DNA of 64,000 bases. It comes from Massilia sp. YIM B02769. Its GTDB lineage: Bacteria > Pseudomonadota > Gammaproteobacteria > Burkholderiales > Burkholderiaceae_D. Of this stretch, positions 27,064 through 34,507 are shown piece by piece. The stretch spans positions 372,001 to 436,000 of the forward strand of contig NZ_JASNRC010000003.1 of the NCBI RefSeq assembly GCF_030411995.1. The letters are read 5' to 3'. The notes under the pieces are model-generated. The model saw only the letters and a program-made list of their open reading frames with translations, made no database searches and was not told the DNA's origin. Numbering within the stretch: position 1 is the first letter of the stretch; each line of letters opens with the position of its first letter. The position numbers and the translations under genes are program-made.

Positions 27064-28058
27064 GCGGCCCCCATGATCAATTGGTCCGCCATGGCTTCCA
27101 GCATCTTGAATTCCGGGATCAATTGTTCGACGTAGAGGAACTGGCCGCCCGGGTTATTTTCCAGGAAAACGTATTCGCCTTCGGGCGTCAGGATCAGGTC
27201 GAGCGCCCCGTATTCCAGCCCGTAGCTGTGGACGAAATCGACGCAGCGCACTTCCACCTCCGGCGGCAGGCGCGTCGCTTCGTAGGGAATCTCGGCCGAC
27301 ATGTCGCGCGAGTCGATCATGGTGCGGGCATCCAGCTGGGAATGGATTTTGGCCGCGAATACGCGCTCGCCGATCACGGTGACGCGCAATTCGACCCGCT
27401 TGGGCACGTATTCCTGGAAGTGGCAGAACAGTTCGTCCACGGCCGCCAGGTCGTCCAGCATGGCGTCTTCCACCAGCACCGTGCCCAGGCCGCCGCTGAT
27501 GCGCTGCTCGGGTTCCAGTTTTTCGCGGGCCAGGGTCGGGCTGGACAGGGTCTTGAAGATCTTGCGGCCTTCCAGGCCTTGCAGGAACTGGCGCGCTTCG
27601 GCGGCCGAATTGGTGACGATCGAGGCCGGCACCCGGAAGCCGAGGCGCATCGCGCGTTTCAGCTGCTCGCCTTTCCACTGCGCCGCGCGCAGTGCGCGCG
27701 GATGGCTGATCCAGTAGCAGTCGAGGTTGTAGAGGAGGCCGAACAGGGCCTGCTCGGTTTCGAGCCCGGCAAAGGCGCGCTCCTGCGGTGCCAGGTCTTC
27801 GCTGCGGTAGGCGAATTCGGCCGCCTTGCGCAGCCAGACGGCGCCGACCTCGTCCAGGTCGAGCCAGCTGTCGTCGCCCAGGCGGCGGATGCGCTGGCGC
27901 ACGCGTCCATTGTCGAAGGTCTGCGTGCACTGGTAGTCGCGCGGGAAGGCGTCGAGGTCGATGCGGAACAGGCGGTGGCCTTTGGCGCCGATCAGGGGCG
28001 CGACCAGGTCGGCATGGAGGTCGGCGCTGTTGGTGACGAACAGGATCGTATGAGGCAT
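27051..28058 (-). CDS. MvdD-like ATP-grasp peptide ligase (graspetide maturase)
   Basis: 335 residues. Homologues of the microviridin MvdD/MvdC group crosslink Ser/Thr or Lys side chains to Asp/Glu side chains of a precursor peptide by ATP-dependent ester or amide formation. The N-terminal pre-ATP-grasp domain (ILFVTNSADLHADLV) is followed by the ATP-binding region (RKIFKTLSSPTL) and the C-terminal metal-binding motif LENNPGGQFLYVE (ENNPGGQ at 300-306), diagnostic of this group. Only one ligase is present. It lies 63 nt after the last precursor gene, behind a terminator-like hairpin, with a weak ribosome-binding site. Confidence 0.9.
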   Translation of the reverse strand: MPHTILFVTNSADLHADLVAPLIGAKGHRLFRIDLDAFPRDYQCTQTFDNGRVRQRIRRLGDDSWLDLDEVGAVWLRKAAEFAYRSEDLAPQERAFAGLETEQALFGLLYNLDCYWISHPRALRAAQWKGEQLKRAMRLGFRVPASIVTNSAAEARQFLQGLEGRKIFKTLSSPTLAREKLEPEQRISGGLGTVLVEDAMLDDLAAVDELFCHFQEYVPKRVELRVTVIGERVFAAKIHSQLDARTMIDSRDMSAEIPYEATRLPPEVEVRCVDFVHSYGLEYGALDLILTPEGEYVFLENNPGGQFLYVEQLIPEFKMLEAMADQLIMGAACQR

Positions 28059-28083
28059 GGGGCACCGTTTTACTGTGGTGATG

Positions 28084-28107
28084 AAAAAGCCCTGGCGGGC
28101 AGGGCTT
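28084..28107 (-). terminator. Terminator-like hairpin between precursors and enzymes
   Basis: On the minus strand: stem GCCCTG (28100-28105 side) / CAGGGC with 5-nt loop followed by TTTTT (28088-28084). Perfect 6-bp GC-rich stem. Its place after the precursors and before the ligase suggests partial termination that keeps precursor mRNA in excess. Confidence 0.75.
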
Positions 28108-28121
28108 CCTGTACAGCTAAC

Positions 28122-28313
28122 TCAGCAGTAAATGCCGCCGTCTTCGCTCCAGTTGGTCGACATGCGGTACATGTCGTTGTGCTTGCTCGGCACGTCGGTG
28201 CAGCCTGCCACGGCCACGCCTTCGCGCACTTTCCATTGCTGGGCCGGCTGGGCCTGGTTCTGTTTCTGGGCGAGCTGGAAGGCAAACAGTTTCTTTGGTT
28301 CCTGGTTTTGCAT
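28122..28313 (-). CDS. Graspetide-like precursor peptide 1 (promoter-distal)
   Basis: 63 residues. Leader: MQNQEPKKLFAFQLAQKQNQ..., then PAQQWKVREGVAVAGC. Core: 26 residues from Cys38 to the C-terminal Cys63 (CTDVPSKHNDMYRMSTNW, then SEDGGIYC). Rich in Ser/Thr and Asp/Glu, as needed for ester crosslinks. Ribosome-binding site AAGGAAAA 5 nt before the ATG. An in-frame extension to 28382 reads through the intergenic spacer and is not likely. Adjacent to the ATP-grasp ligase; near-identical leader in the two upstream paralogues. Confidence 0.85.
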   Translation of the reverse strand: MQNQEPKKLFAFQLAQKQNQAQPAQQWKVREGVAVAGCTDVPSKHNDMYRMSTNWSEDGGIYC

Positions 28314-28381
28314 TGTCTTTTCCTTTGGAAACGTCATGGTGTCCAGTGGAGAGCCCTGCGGAGCCAGGACTCCCGAGCGCA

Positions 28382-28573
28382 TCAGCAGTAGTCGCCACCG
28401 TCGGTGCCGAGGCGCGGCGTGGTTTCGCGCAAAGGCGCGAATTCTTCGTCGAGCACGCTGCAGCCGGCAACGGCAACGCCATCACGCACTTTCCATTGCT
28501 GGGCCGGCTTGGCCTGGGCGCGTTTCTCGGCCAGCTGGAAGGCAAACAGTTTTTTCGGTTCCTGGTTCTGCAT
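28382..28573 (-). CDS. Graspetide-like precursor peptide 2
   Basis: 63 residues. The leader is almost identical to precursor 1 (MQNQEPKKLFAFQLAEKRAQ, PAQQWKVRDGVAVAGC). The core has again exactly 26 residues, Cys38 to Cys63: CSVLDEEFAPLRETTPRL then GTDGGDYC. It holds two Thr-Thr positions and five acidic residues. Ribosome-binding site AAGGAACAGG. The long frame reaching 28888 is an artefact of the high GC content. Confidence 0.85.
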   Translation of the reverse strand: MQNQEPKKLFAFQLAEKRAQAKPAQQWKVRDGVAVAGCSVLDEEFAPLRETTPRLGTDGGDYC

Positions 28574-28609
28574 GTCCTGTTCCTTTGAAAACGTTCTTGT
28601 GCAAATAGC

Positions 28610-28636
28610 AAAAAGCCCTGCGGGTGCAAGGCTTTT
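28610..28636 (-). terminator. Hairpin with T-run between precursors 3 and 2
   Basis: Minus strand: AAAAGCC / GGCTTTT arms (28630-28636 and 28611-28617) with a 12-nt loop, followed by T. A weak terminator or mRNA-stabilising 3' structure. Confidence 0.5.
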
Positions 28637-28646
28637 CAGGGATGGA

Positions 28647-28841
28647 TCAGCAGTAGATGCCGCCGTCGGTGCCGACGTAGCGGTCGGTATTGCGGTAGTC
28701 GAGGCTGTCGGGATCGACCAGCGAGCAACCGGCAACGGCAACGCCGTCGCGCACTTGCCATTGCTGCGCCGGCTGGACCTTTTGCTCTGCCTTGCCGGCG
28801 AGTTTGAAGGCGAACAGTTTGCTTTGCGTTTGATTCTGCAT
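28647..28841 (-). CDS. Graspetide-like precursor peptide 3 (promoter-proximal)
   Basis: 64 residues. Leader MQNQTQSKLFAFKLAGKAEQ and PAQQWQVRDGVAVAGC; core of 26 residues from Cys39 to Cys64: CSLVDPDSLDYRNTDRYV then GTDGGIYC. The leader is one residue longer than in the others, the core length is the same. Ribosome-binding site AAAGGA 7 nt before ATG. First gene after the predicted promoter. Confidence 0.87.
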   Translation of the reverse strand: MQNQTQSKLFAFKLAGKAEQKVQPAQQWQVRDGVAVAGCSLVDPDSLDYRNTDRYVGTDGGIYC

Positions 28842-28905
28842 TTCACAATCCTTTCTTGGGTGTTAAGGATGAAGCTGCATGCGGACACATTGTTGCCGCG
28901 AATAA

Positions 28906-28934
28906 AGGTTAAAAGCAGATATGAGGAAAGTCAA
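28906..28934 (-). promoter_or_regulatory. Predicted sigma70 promoter of the RiPP operon
   Basis: Minus strand: -35 TTGACT (28934-28929), 17-nt spacer, -10 TAACCT (28911-28906), in an AT-rich intergenic segment about 65 nt before precursor 3. Confidence 0.55.
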
Positions 28935-28986
28935 CAAAATTGTTATTCATGCAATATGGGTATGCATAATGGGTGGTGCAAGGACG

Positions 28987-29012
28987 AAAAAAAGCCCCGC
29001 GATACGCGAGGC
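28987..29012 (-). terminator. Rho-independent terminator of the antiporter gene
   Basis: Minus strand: GCCTCGCG-TAT-CGCGGGGC (29012-28994) followed by seven T (28993-28987). It separates the ybaL transcript from the RiPP promoter. Confidence 0.85.
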
Positions 29013-29037
29013 TTTCGATGGCAAAGGGGCCGCAGCG

Positions 29038-30738
29038 TCAATGCGCGTGCTGCACATCCTTCAGGGTATCGAGCACATAGCGTGTCATGCTGCCGGCCAG
29101 TTCGTGCTCGCCCAGGAACACCTTGCCGCCGGTGTCCTCGCGCAGCAATTCCGCTTCCTGCTCGTTATGCGTGCGCACCACGACGCGAATCCCCGGGTTG
29201 AGCGCCTTGGCCGTCTCGATCATGGTGCGCACATGGAAGGTGTCCGGCGTGGCGATGACGAGCACCGCCGCACGCGCGATGTGCGCCTGGATCAGCACCG
29301 CCGGTTCCGCCGCATTCCCCACCACCGCCGGCTGCTCGCGCTTGCGCAGGGCGTCGACGATTTCGCGGTTCTGTTCCGCCACCACGTAGTGGATGCCTTG
29401 CGCGGTGAGACCATCGGCAATGCGACGGCCGACGCGGCCGTAACCGACCAGCACCACCTGGCCGGTGAGGCGCTCGTGCGGCACGCTCATCGGCAGTTCG
29501 GCCAGCGGATCGGGCGAGCTTTCGAGTTTGCGCACCATGTCCGAATTCTTGCGCAGCCAGCGCTGCAGCGGCTCGATGGCCGTGAACAGCAGCGGGTTCA
29601 CCGCGATCGAGATGATGGCGCCGGCCAGGATCAGGCTTTGCCCTTCCTGCGGCATCAGGCCCAGCGAAATGCCCAGCGCCGCCAGGATGAAGGAGAACTC
29701 GCCGATCTGGGCCAGGCTGGCCGACACCGTGATCGCGGTGTTCAGCGGATAGCGCAGCGCCAGCACCAGCAGCATCGCCGCGATCGACTTGCCGAAGATG
29801 ATGACGGCCACGACCGCCAGCACCTTGAACGGGCTTTCGACGATCACCATCGGGTCGAACAGCATGCCGACCGAGACGAAGAACAGCACCGAGAACGCGT
29901 CGCGCAGCGGCAGGGACTCTTCGGCGGCGCGGTGCGACAGTTCGGATTCGCGCAGCACCATGCCGGCGAAGAAGGCGCCCAGCGCGAACGACACGCCGAA
30001 CAGGTGCGAGGAGCCGAAGGCGATGCCGACCGCCGCGGCGATCACCGACAGCGTGAACAGCTCGCGCGAATTGGTCTTGGCCACGCGCCACAGGAACCAG
30101 GGGAAGAGCTTGCGTCCGACGATCAGCATGAAGGCGACAAAGGCGCCCACCTGCAGCAGGGTTTTACCGAGGGCGTACCAGATCGATTCGTCGCCGCCCG
30201 CGCCCTTGCCGCCAAGCGGACCGGCGAGCGCCGGCAGCAGCACCAGCACCAGCACCGTCACCAGGTCCTCGACCACCAGCCAGCCGACCGCGATGCGGCC
30301 ATTCATGGAGTCGAGCACGCCGCGGCTTTCGAGTGCGCGCAGCAGCACCACGGTACTGGCCACCGACAGCGCCAGGCCGAACACCAGGCCGGCGCCCCAG
30401 CTCCAGCCCCAGAAGTGCGACATGACCATGCCCATGGCCGTGGCCACGGCGATCTGCAGCACCGCGCCGGGCAGGGCGATCCTGCGTACGTCGAGCAGGT
30501 CGCGCAGCGAGAAGTGCAAGCCGACGCCGAACATCAGCAGCATCACCCCGATCTCCGCCAATTGCGATGCCAGCGACATGTCGGCCACAAAACCCGGTGT
30601 TGCGGGACCGATCAGGACGCCGGCGGCGAGATAGCCGACCAGCGCGGGCAATTTCAGGCGGATGGCGATCATCCCGAAAATGAGGCCGAAGCCCAGCGCG
30701 GCGGCAATGGTGGTGATCAGACTGAGTTCATGATGCAT
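29038..30738 (-). CDS. ybaL: YbaL/KefB-type monovalent cation:proton antiporter
   Basis: 566 residues. CPA2 family. About twelve membrane segments (residues 5-390), with the conserved acidic region GWLVVEDLVTVLVLVLLP, then a cytoplasmic TrkA-N (RCK) domain with the nucleotide-binding GYGRVGRRIADGL. It exchanges K+ or Na+ for protons at the inner membrane. Size and domain order fit YbaL; KefB/KefC have longer C-termini. Single gene with its own terminator. Confidence 0.9.
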   Translation of the reverse strand: MHHELSLITTIAAALGFGLIFGMIAIRLKLPALVGYLAAGVLIGPATPGFVADMSLASQLAEIGVMLLMFGVGLHFSLRDLLDVRRIALPGAVLQIAVATAMGMVMSHFWGWSWGAGLVFGLALSVASTVVLLRALESRGVLDSMNGRIAVGWLVVEDLVTVLVLVLLPALAGPLGGKGAGGDESIWYALGKTLLQVGAFVAFMLIVGRKLFPWFLWRVAKTNSRELFTLSVIAAAVGIAFGSSHLFGVSFALGAFFAGMVLRESELSHRAAEESLPLRDAFSVLFFVSVGMLFDPMVIVESPFKVLAVVAVIIFGKSIAAMLLVLALRYPLNTAITVSASLAQIGEFSFILAALGISLGLMPQEGQSLILAGAIISIAVNPLLFTAIEPLQRWLRKNSDMVRKLESSPDPLAELPMSVPHERLTGQVVLVGYGRVGRRIADGLTAQGIHYVVAEQNREIVDALRKREQPAVVGNAAEPAVLIQAHIARAAVLVIATPDTFHVRTMIETAKALNPGIRVVVRTHNEQEAELLREDTGGKVFLGEHELAGSMTRYVLDTLKDVQHAH

Positions 30739-30857
30739 GCAGTACAGCTCCTTATCAAGGTTGAATCAAAGCAGTATAAGCGACGTAGCCATCAGGCCGG
30801 GAAAAAAATAGAGAGGGGCCTCGGGCGCCGGCCGCGTCAATCGCCGTGCGATCTGTC

Positions 30858-30863
30858 TATAAT
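30858..30863 (+). promoter_or_regulatory. Candidate -10 box of the acyl-CoA operon
   Basis: A perfect TATAAT 51 nt before the thiolase start; the -35 region 17 nt upstream (CGTCAA) is poor. A small inverted sequence GGACAGACAGTCC at 30877-30889 lies just downstream and might be an operator. Confidence 0.4.
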
Positions 30864-30913
30864 CGAACGACAAAAAGGACAGACAGTCCGCCTACAAAAA
30901 CAAGGAGACAGGC

Positions 30914-32095
30914 ATGAACAAGGTCTACGTGACCGGCGTCGGGATGATCCCGTTCGCCAAGCCCGGCGCAAGCGCGCCTTACCACCAGATGGGGGCGGAC
31001 GCCGCCCGCGCCGCCCTGCAGGACGCCGGCCTCGGTTACGACGACATCGAGCAGGCCTACGCCGGCTACGTCTACGGCGATTCCACCTGCGGCCAGAAGG
31101 CCCTGTACGGCGTCGGCATGACCGGCATCCCCATCGTCAACGTCAACAACAACTGCTCGACCGGCTCCACCGCCCTGTTCCTGGCGCGCCAGGCGATCGC
31201 CAGCGGCGCCGCCGACTGCGTACTGGTGCTGGGCTTCGAGCAGATGAGCCCCGGCGCCCTCGGCTCCGTCTTCACCGACCGTCCGGCGCCCTTCGACGAC
31301 TTCGACGCCGTCACCGACCGCCTGGTCGGCAAGCCCGAAATCCCGCTGGCGCTGCGCTACTTCGGCGGCGCGGGCCTGGCGCACATGGAAAAATTCGGCA
31401 CGCCTCTGGCAGCGTTCGCGCGCATCCGCGCCAAGGCCAGCCGCCACGCCGTCAACAATCCGCTGGCGCTGTTCCGCAAGGAAGTCACGGAGCAGGACGT
31501 GCTCGACGCCCCCGCCATCTGGCCCGGCGTGATGACGCGCCTGATGGCTTGTCCGCCAACCTGCGGCGCCGCGGCCGCCGTGCTGGTGTCGGAAGAATTT
31601 GCAAAGAAGCGCGGCCTGCGCGCGGATGTGCACATCGCGGCCCAGGCCATGACCACCGACCGCGCCAGCACCTTCGACGCGAACGACATGATGCGCCTGG
31701 TCGGCTACGAGATGAGCCGCGAGGCGGCCGCCAAGGTTTACGAGCAGGCCGGCATCGGCCCGAATGACCTCGACGTGATCGAGCTGCACGACTGCTTCGC
31801 CCACAACGAACTGATCACCTACGAAGCCCTGGGCCTGTGCCCGGAAGGCGGCGCGGACAAATTCATCCGCGCGGGCGACAACACCTACGGCGGCAAGGTC
31901 GTCACCAATCCGTCGGGCGGGCTGCTGTCGAAAGGCCACCCGCTCGGCGCCACCGGCCTGGCGCAATGCTTCGAGCTGACCCACCAGCTGCGCGGCAGCG
32001 CCGGCGCGCGCCAGGTCGAGGGTGCGCGTACGGCGCTGCAGCACAACCTGGGCCTGGGCGGCGCCTGCGTCGTCACCATGTACCGCGCGGCTTGA
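30914..32095 (+). CDS. SCP2-type thiolase (lipid-transfer protein/acetyl-CoA acetyltransferase-like)
   Basis: 393 residues of the thiolase superfamily, SCP-x branch. The nucleophilic Cys sits in VNNNCSTGSTALFLARQ (about residue 80). The C-terminal part has IELHDCFAHNELITYEALG and NPSGGLLSKGHPLGATG, the active-site His and GHPxGxTG loop. Thiolytic cleavage of a 3-ketoacyl-CoA is likely; the chain type (fatty, branched or steroid side chain) is not visible. First gene of an operon with an acyl-CoA dehydrogenase (10-nt gap) and a CaiB-type protein; AAGGAGA precedes the start. Confidence 0.88.
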   Translation: MNKVYVTGVGMIPFAKPGASAPYHQMGADAARAALQDAGLGYDDIEQAYAGYVYGDSTCGQKALYGVGMTGIPIVNVNNNCSTGSTALFLARQAIASGAADCVLVLGFEQMSPGALGSVFTDRPAPFDDFDAVTDRLVGKPEIPLALRYFGGAGLAHMEKFGTPLAAFARIRAKASRHAVNNPLALFRKEVTEQDVLDAPAIWPGVMTRLMACPPTCGAAAAVLVSEEFAKKRGLRADVHIAAQAMTTDRASTFDANDMMRLVGYEMSREAAAKVYEQAGIGPNDLDVIELHDCFAHNELITYEALGLCPEGGADKFIRAGDNTYGGKVVTNPSGGLLSKGHPLGATGLAQCFELTHQLRGSAGARQVEGARTALQHNLGLGGACVVTMYRAA

Positions 32096-32105
32096 GGAGG
32101 ACGCC

Positions 32106-33251
32106 ATGGAGTTGATGACGCCTTCCTGGAGCAATCCAGAACTCGCATCGTTCCGCGATGCCGTGCGCCGTTTCGTCGCCAGCGAAATCGCCCCGCACGG
32201 GCAGCGCTGGCGCGACCAGCAGCACGTCGACCGGGCGCTGTGGAACAAGGCGGGCGAGATGGGCCTGCTCGCTGCCGACATCCCCGAGGAATACGGCGGC
32301 GCCGGCGGCAACTTCGCCCACATGGCCGTGGTGTTCGAGGAGCTGGGCTACGCCGGCGACATGGCCTTCGGCCTGCACGTGCACGCCATCGTCGCCCACT
32401 ACCTGCTCAATCAAGGCACCGAGGAACAGAAGCGCCGCTACCTGCCGCAGCTGGCCAGCGGCGAGATGGTCGCGGCCATCGCCATGTCGGAACCGGACGC
32501 CGGCTCGGACCTGAAAGCCATCCGCACCACTGCCGTGCGTGGCGCGGATGGCTACCGCCTGAACGGCTCGAAGACCTTCATCTCGAACGGCTACCTGGCC
32601 GACCTGGTCCTGGTGGTGGCGAAAACCGACCCGGCTGGCGGCGCGAAAGGCATCTCCCTGATGCTGCTCGAAACCCGCGACAATCCGGGCTTCCGTGTCG
32701 GCCGCATCCTGGAAAAGGTCGGGCAAAAGGGCCAGGATACCTGCGAGCTGTTCTTCGACGATGCGCACGTGCCGCTGGCGAACGTGCTCGGTGGCGAGGA
32801 GGGCAGGGGCTTCGTCCAGCTGATGACCGAGCTGCCCTACGAGCGCACCATCATCGGCGTGGCCGGCGTGGCCGCCATCGAACGCGCCCTGCACCTGACG
32901 GTGGAGCATGCAAAGGAACGCCGCGCCTTCGGCCAGGCGCTCATCGAGATGCAGAACACCCGCTTCGTGCTCGCCGAAATCAAGACCGAAGCCACGGTGG
33001 CGCGCATCTTCATCGACCGCTGCGTCGAGGACATGCTGGCCGGGCGCATGGACACGGTGCGCGCCTCGATGGCCAAGTACTGGCTCTCCGACCTGCAATG
33101 CAAGGTGGTCGACCAATGCGTGCAGCTGTTCGGCGGCTACGGCTACATGCTCGACTACCCGATTGCCCAGATGTACGTCGACGCCCGCGTCCAGCGCATC
33201 TACGGCGGCGCCAACGAGATCATGAAAGAGATCATCGCCCGCTCCTTGTAA
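32106..33251 (+). CDS. Acyl-CoA dehydrogenase
   Basis: 381 residues, FAD-dependent. It introduces the alpha-beta double bond into acyl-CoA. N-terminal helical domain, then the FAD/substrate signature AIAMSEPDAGSDLKAIRT and the C-terminal QLFGGYGYMLDYPIAQMYVD with RIYGGANEIMKEI. The ATG at 32106 is preceded by a perfect AGGAGG. Together with the thiolase it gives two of the four beta-oxidation steps; hydratase and 3-hydroxyacyl-CoA dehydrogenase are not in the window. Confidence 0.95.
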   Translation: MELMTPSWSNPELASFRDAVRRFVASEIAPHGQRWRDQQHVDRALWNKAGEMGLLAADIPEEYGGAGGNFAHMAVVFEELGYAGDMAFGLHVHAIVAHYLLNQGTEEQKRRYLPQLASGEMVAAIAMSEPDAGSDLKAIRTTAVRGADGYRLNGSKTFISNGYLADLVLVVAKTDPAGGAKGISLMLLETRDNPGFRVGRILEKVGQKGQDTCELFFDDAHVPLANVLGGEEGRGFVQLMTELPYERTIIGVAGVAAIERALHLTVEHAKERRAFGQALIEMQNTRFVLAEIKTEATVARIFIDRCVEDMLAGRMDTVRASMAKYWLSDLQCKVVDQCVQLFGGYGYMLDYPIAQMYVDARVQRIYGGANEIMKEIIARSL

Positions 33252-33264
33252 ACGCTGGGTTTTT

Positions 33265-33291
33265 CGTAGGGTGGGTTCTCGAACCCACCAC
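33265..33291. repeat. Intergenic hairpin repeat, GGTGGGTTC variant
   Basis: CGTAGGGTGGGTTCTCGAAC followed by CCACCACG. It sits inside the acyl-CoA operon between the dehydrogenase and CoA-transferase genes. Confidence 0.75.
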
Positions 33292-33322
33292 GACACCGCC
33301 CGCTCATTCGAAACCGTAAAAA

Positions 33323-34474
33323 ATGCCCGGTCCCCTCCACGGTATCAAGATCATCGAAATGGTCGGCATCGGCCCTTGCCCCTTCGCCGCCATGATGCTG
33401 GCCGACATGGGCGCCGAGGTGATCCGCATCGACCGCAAGCCCGTCCCCGGCGCCGCCACGCCTTTCCCCAGCCTCGGCACCAGATACGACGTCATGGCCC
33501 GCGGCCGCCGCTCCCTCGCCCTCGACCTGAAGCACCCCGAGGCCAAGGAGGTGGTCCTGACACTGCTGGAGCAAGCCGACATCCTGCTCGAAGGCTTCCG
33601 CCCCGGCGTGATGGAACGCCTCGGCCTCGGTCCCGACACCTGCCTGGCGCGCAACCGGAGACTGGTCTACGGCCGCATCACCGGCTGGGGCCAGACCGGT
33701 CCCTTGTCGCAAGCCGCCGGCCACGACCTGAACTACATCGCCCTGTCCGGCATGCTGCACGCCATGGGCCGTGCCGATTCACCGCCAGCGCCACCCCTGA
33801 ACCTGGTCGGCGACTTCGGCGGCGGCGCCATGATGCTCGCCTTCGGCGTGGTCTGCGCCGCCCTGGAGGCACGCAGCTCCGGCAGGGGCCAAGTGGTCGA
33901 CGCCGCCATGACCGACGGCTCGGCGCTGCTGGGCGCGATGATGTACGGCCTGCGCGCCCACGGTTCCTGGGTTGATGCGCGCGCCGCCAACATGCTCGAT
34001 GGCGGCGCACCGTTCTACGACACCTACGCCTGCCGCGACGGCAAATACCTGTCGGTCGGCGCCATCGAACCGCAGTTCTACGCCCAGCTGCTGGACCTCG
34101 CCGGCGCGACCGACCCGGACTTCCTGAAACAGTGGAGCCAGAAGCGCTGGCCCGAACTGAAAGCGAAGTTCGCCGCCCTGTTCGCCACCCGCACGCGCGA
34201 CGAATGGTGCGCGCTGCTGGAGGGAAGCGACGCCTGCGTCGCCCCCGTGCTCGACATGGCCGAAGCGCCGCACCACCCGCACAACCGCGCGCGCGGTGCT
34301 TTTGTGGACATCGACGGCGTCACCCAGCCCGCCCCGGCCCCGCGCTTCAGCCGCACCGCGCCGGAAGTGGCCGCCGCACCCGCCACGCCCGGCCAGCACA
34401 GCGCCGAGATCCTGGCCGACTGGGGCTGGAACCAGGACGCAATCGCGCAGCTGAAAACCGCCCAGGTCATATAG
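33323..34474 (+). CDS. CaiB/BaiF-type CoA transferase (alpha-methylacyl-CoA racemase-like)
   Basis: 383 residues, family III CoA transferase. The N-terminus [20 protein letters not shown] and GADVIRIDRK-type sequence ([10 protein letters not shown]) are typical of alpha-methylacyl-CoA racemase, and [13 protein letters not shown] contains the family's His-Asp region. It could epimerise 2-methylacyl-CoA so that the dehydrogenase can act, which would fit degradation of branched or sterol-type chains. 71 nt after the dehydrogenase with no clear ribosome-binding site. Confidence 0.88.
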   Translation: MPGPLHGIKIIEMVGIGPCPFAAMMLADMGAEVIRIDRKPVPGAATPFPSLGTRYDVMARGRRSLALDLKHPEAKEVVLTLLEQADILLEGFRPGVMERLGLGPDTCLARNRRLVYGRITGWGQTGPLSQAAGHDLNYIALSGMLHAMGRADSPPAPPLNLVGDFGGGAMMLAFGVVCAALEARSSGRGQVVDAAMTDGSALLGAMMYGLRAHGSWVDARAANMLDGGAPFYDTYACRDGKYLSVGAIEPQFYAQLLDLAGATDPDFLKQWSQKRWPELKAKFAALFATRTRDEWCALLEGSDACVAPVLDMAEAPHHPHNRARGAFVDIDGVTQPAPAPRFSRTAPEVAAAPATPGQHSAEILADWGWNQDAIAQLKTAQVI

Positions 34475-34507
34475 GATTGCCGATGTAGACAACTCATCCG
34501 TGGCCCC

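Noticed and set aside
28382..28888. Precursor 2 as a 168-residue protein
   Set aside because: The extra N-terminal part reads through precursor 3 in the wrong frame and the spacer; the paralogues and ribosome-binding site fix the start at 28573.
28921..31767. 948-residue frame on the plus strand over the antiporter gene
   Set aside because: Antisense shadow of ybaL and part of the thiolase gene, with runs of His/Gln/Arg and no domain; the antiporter on the minus strand is convincing.
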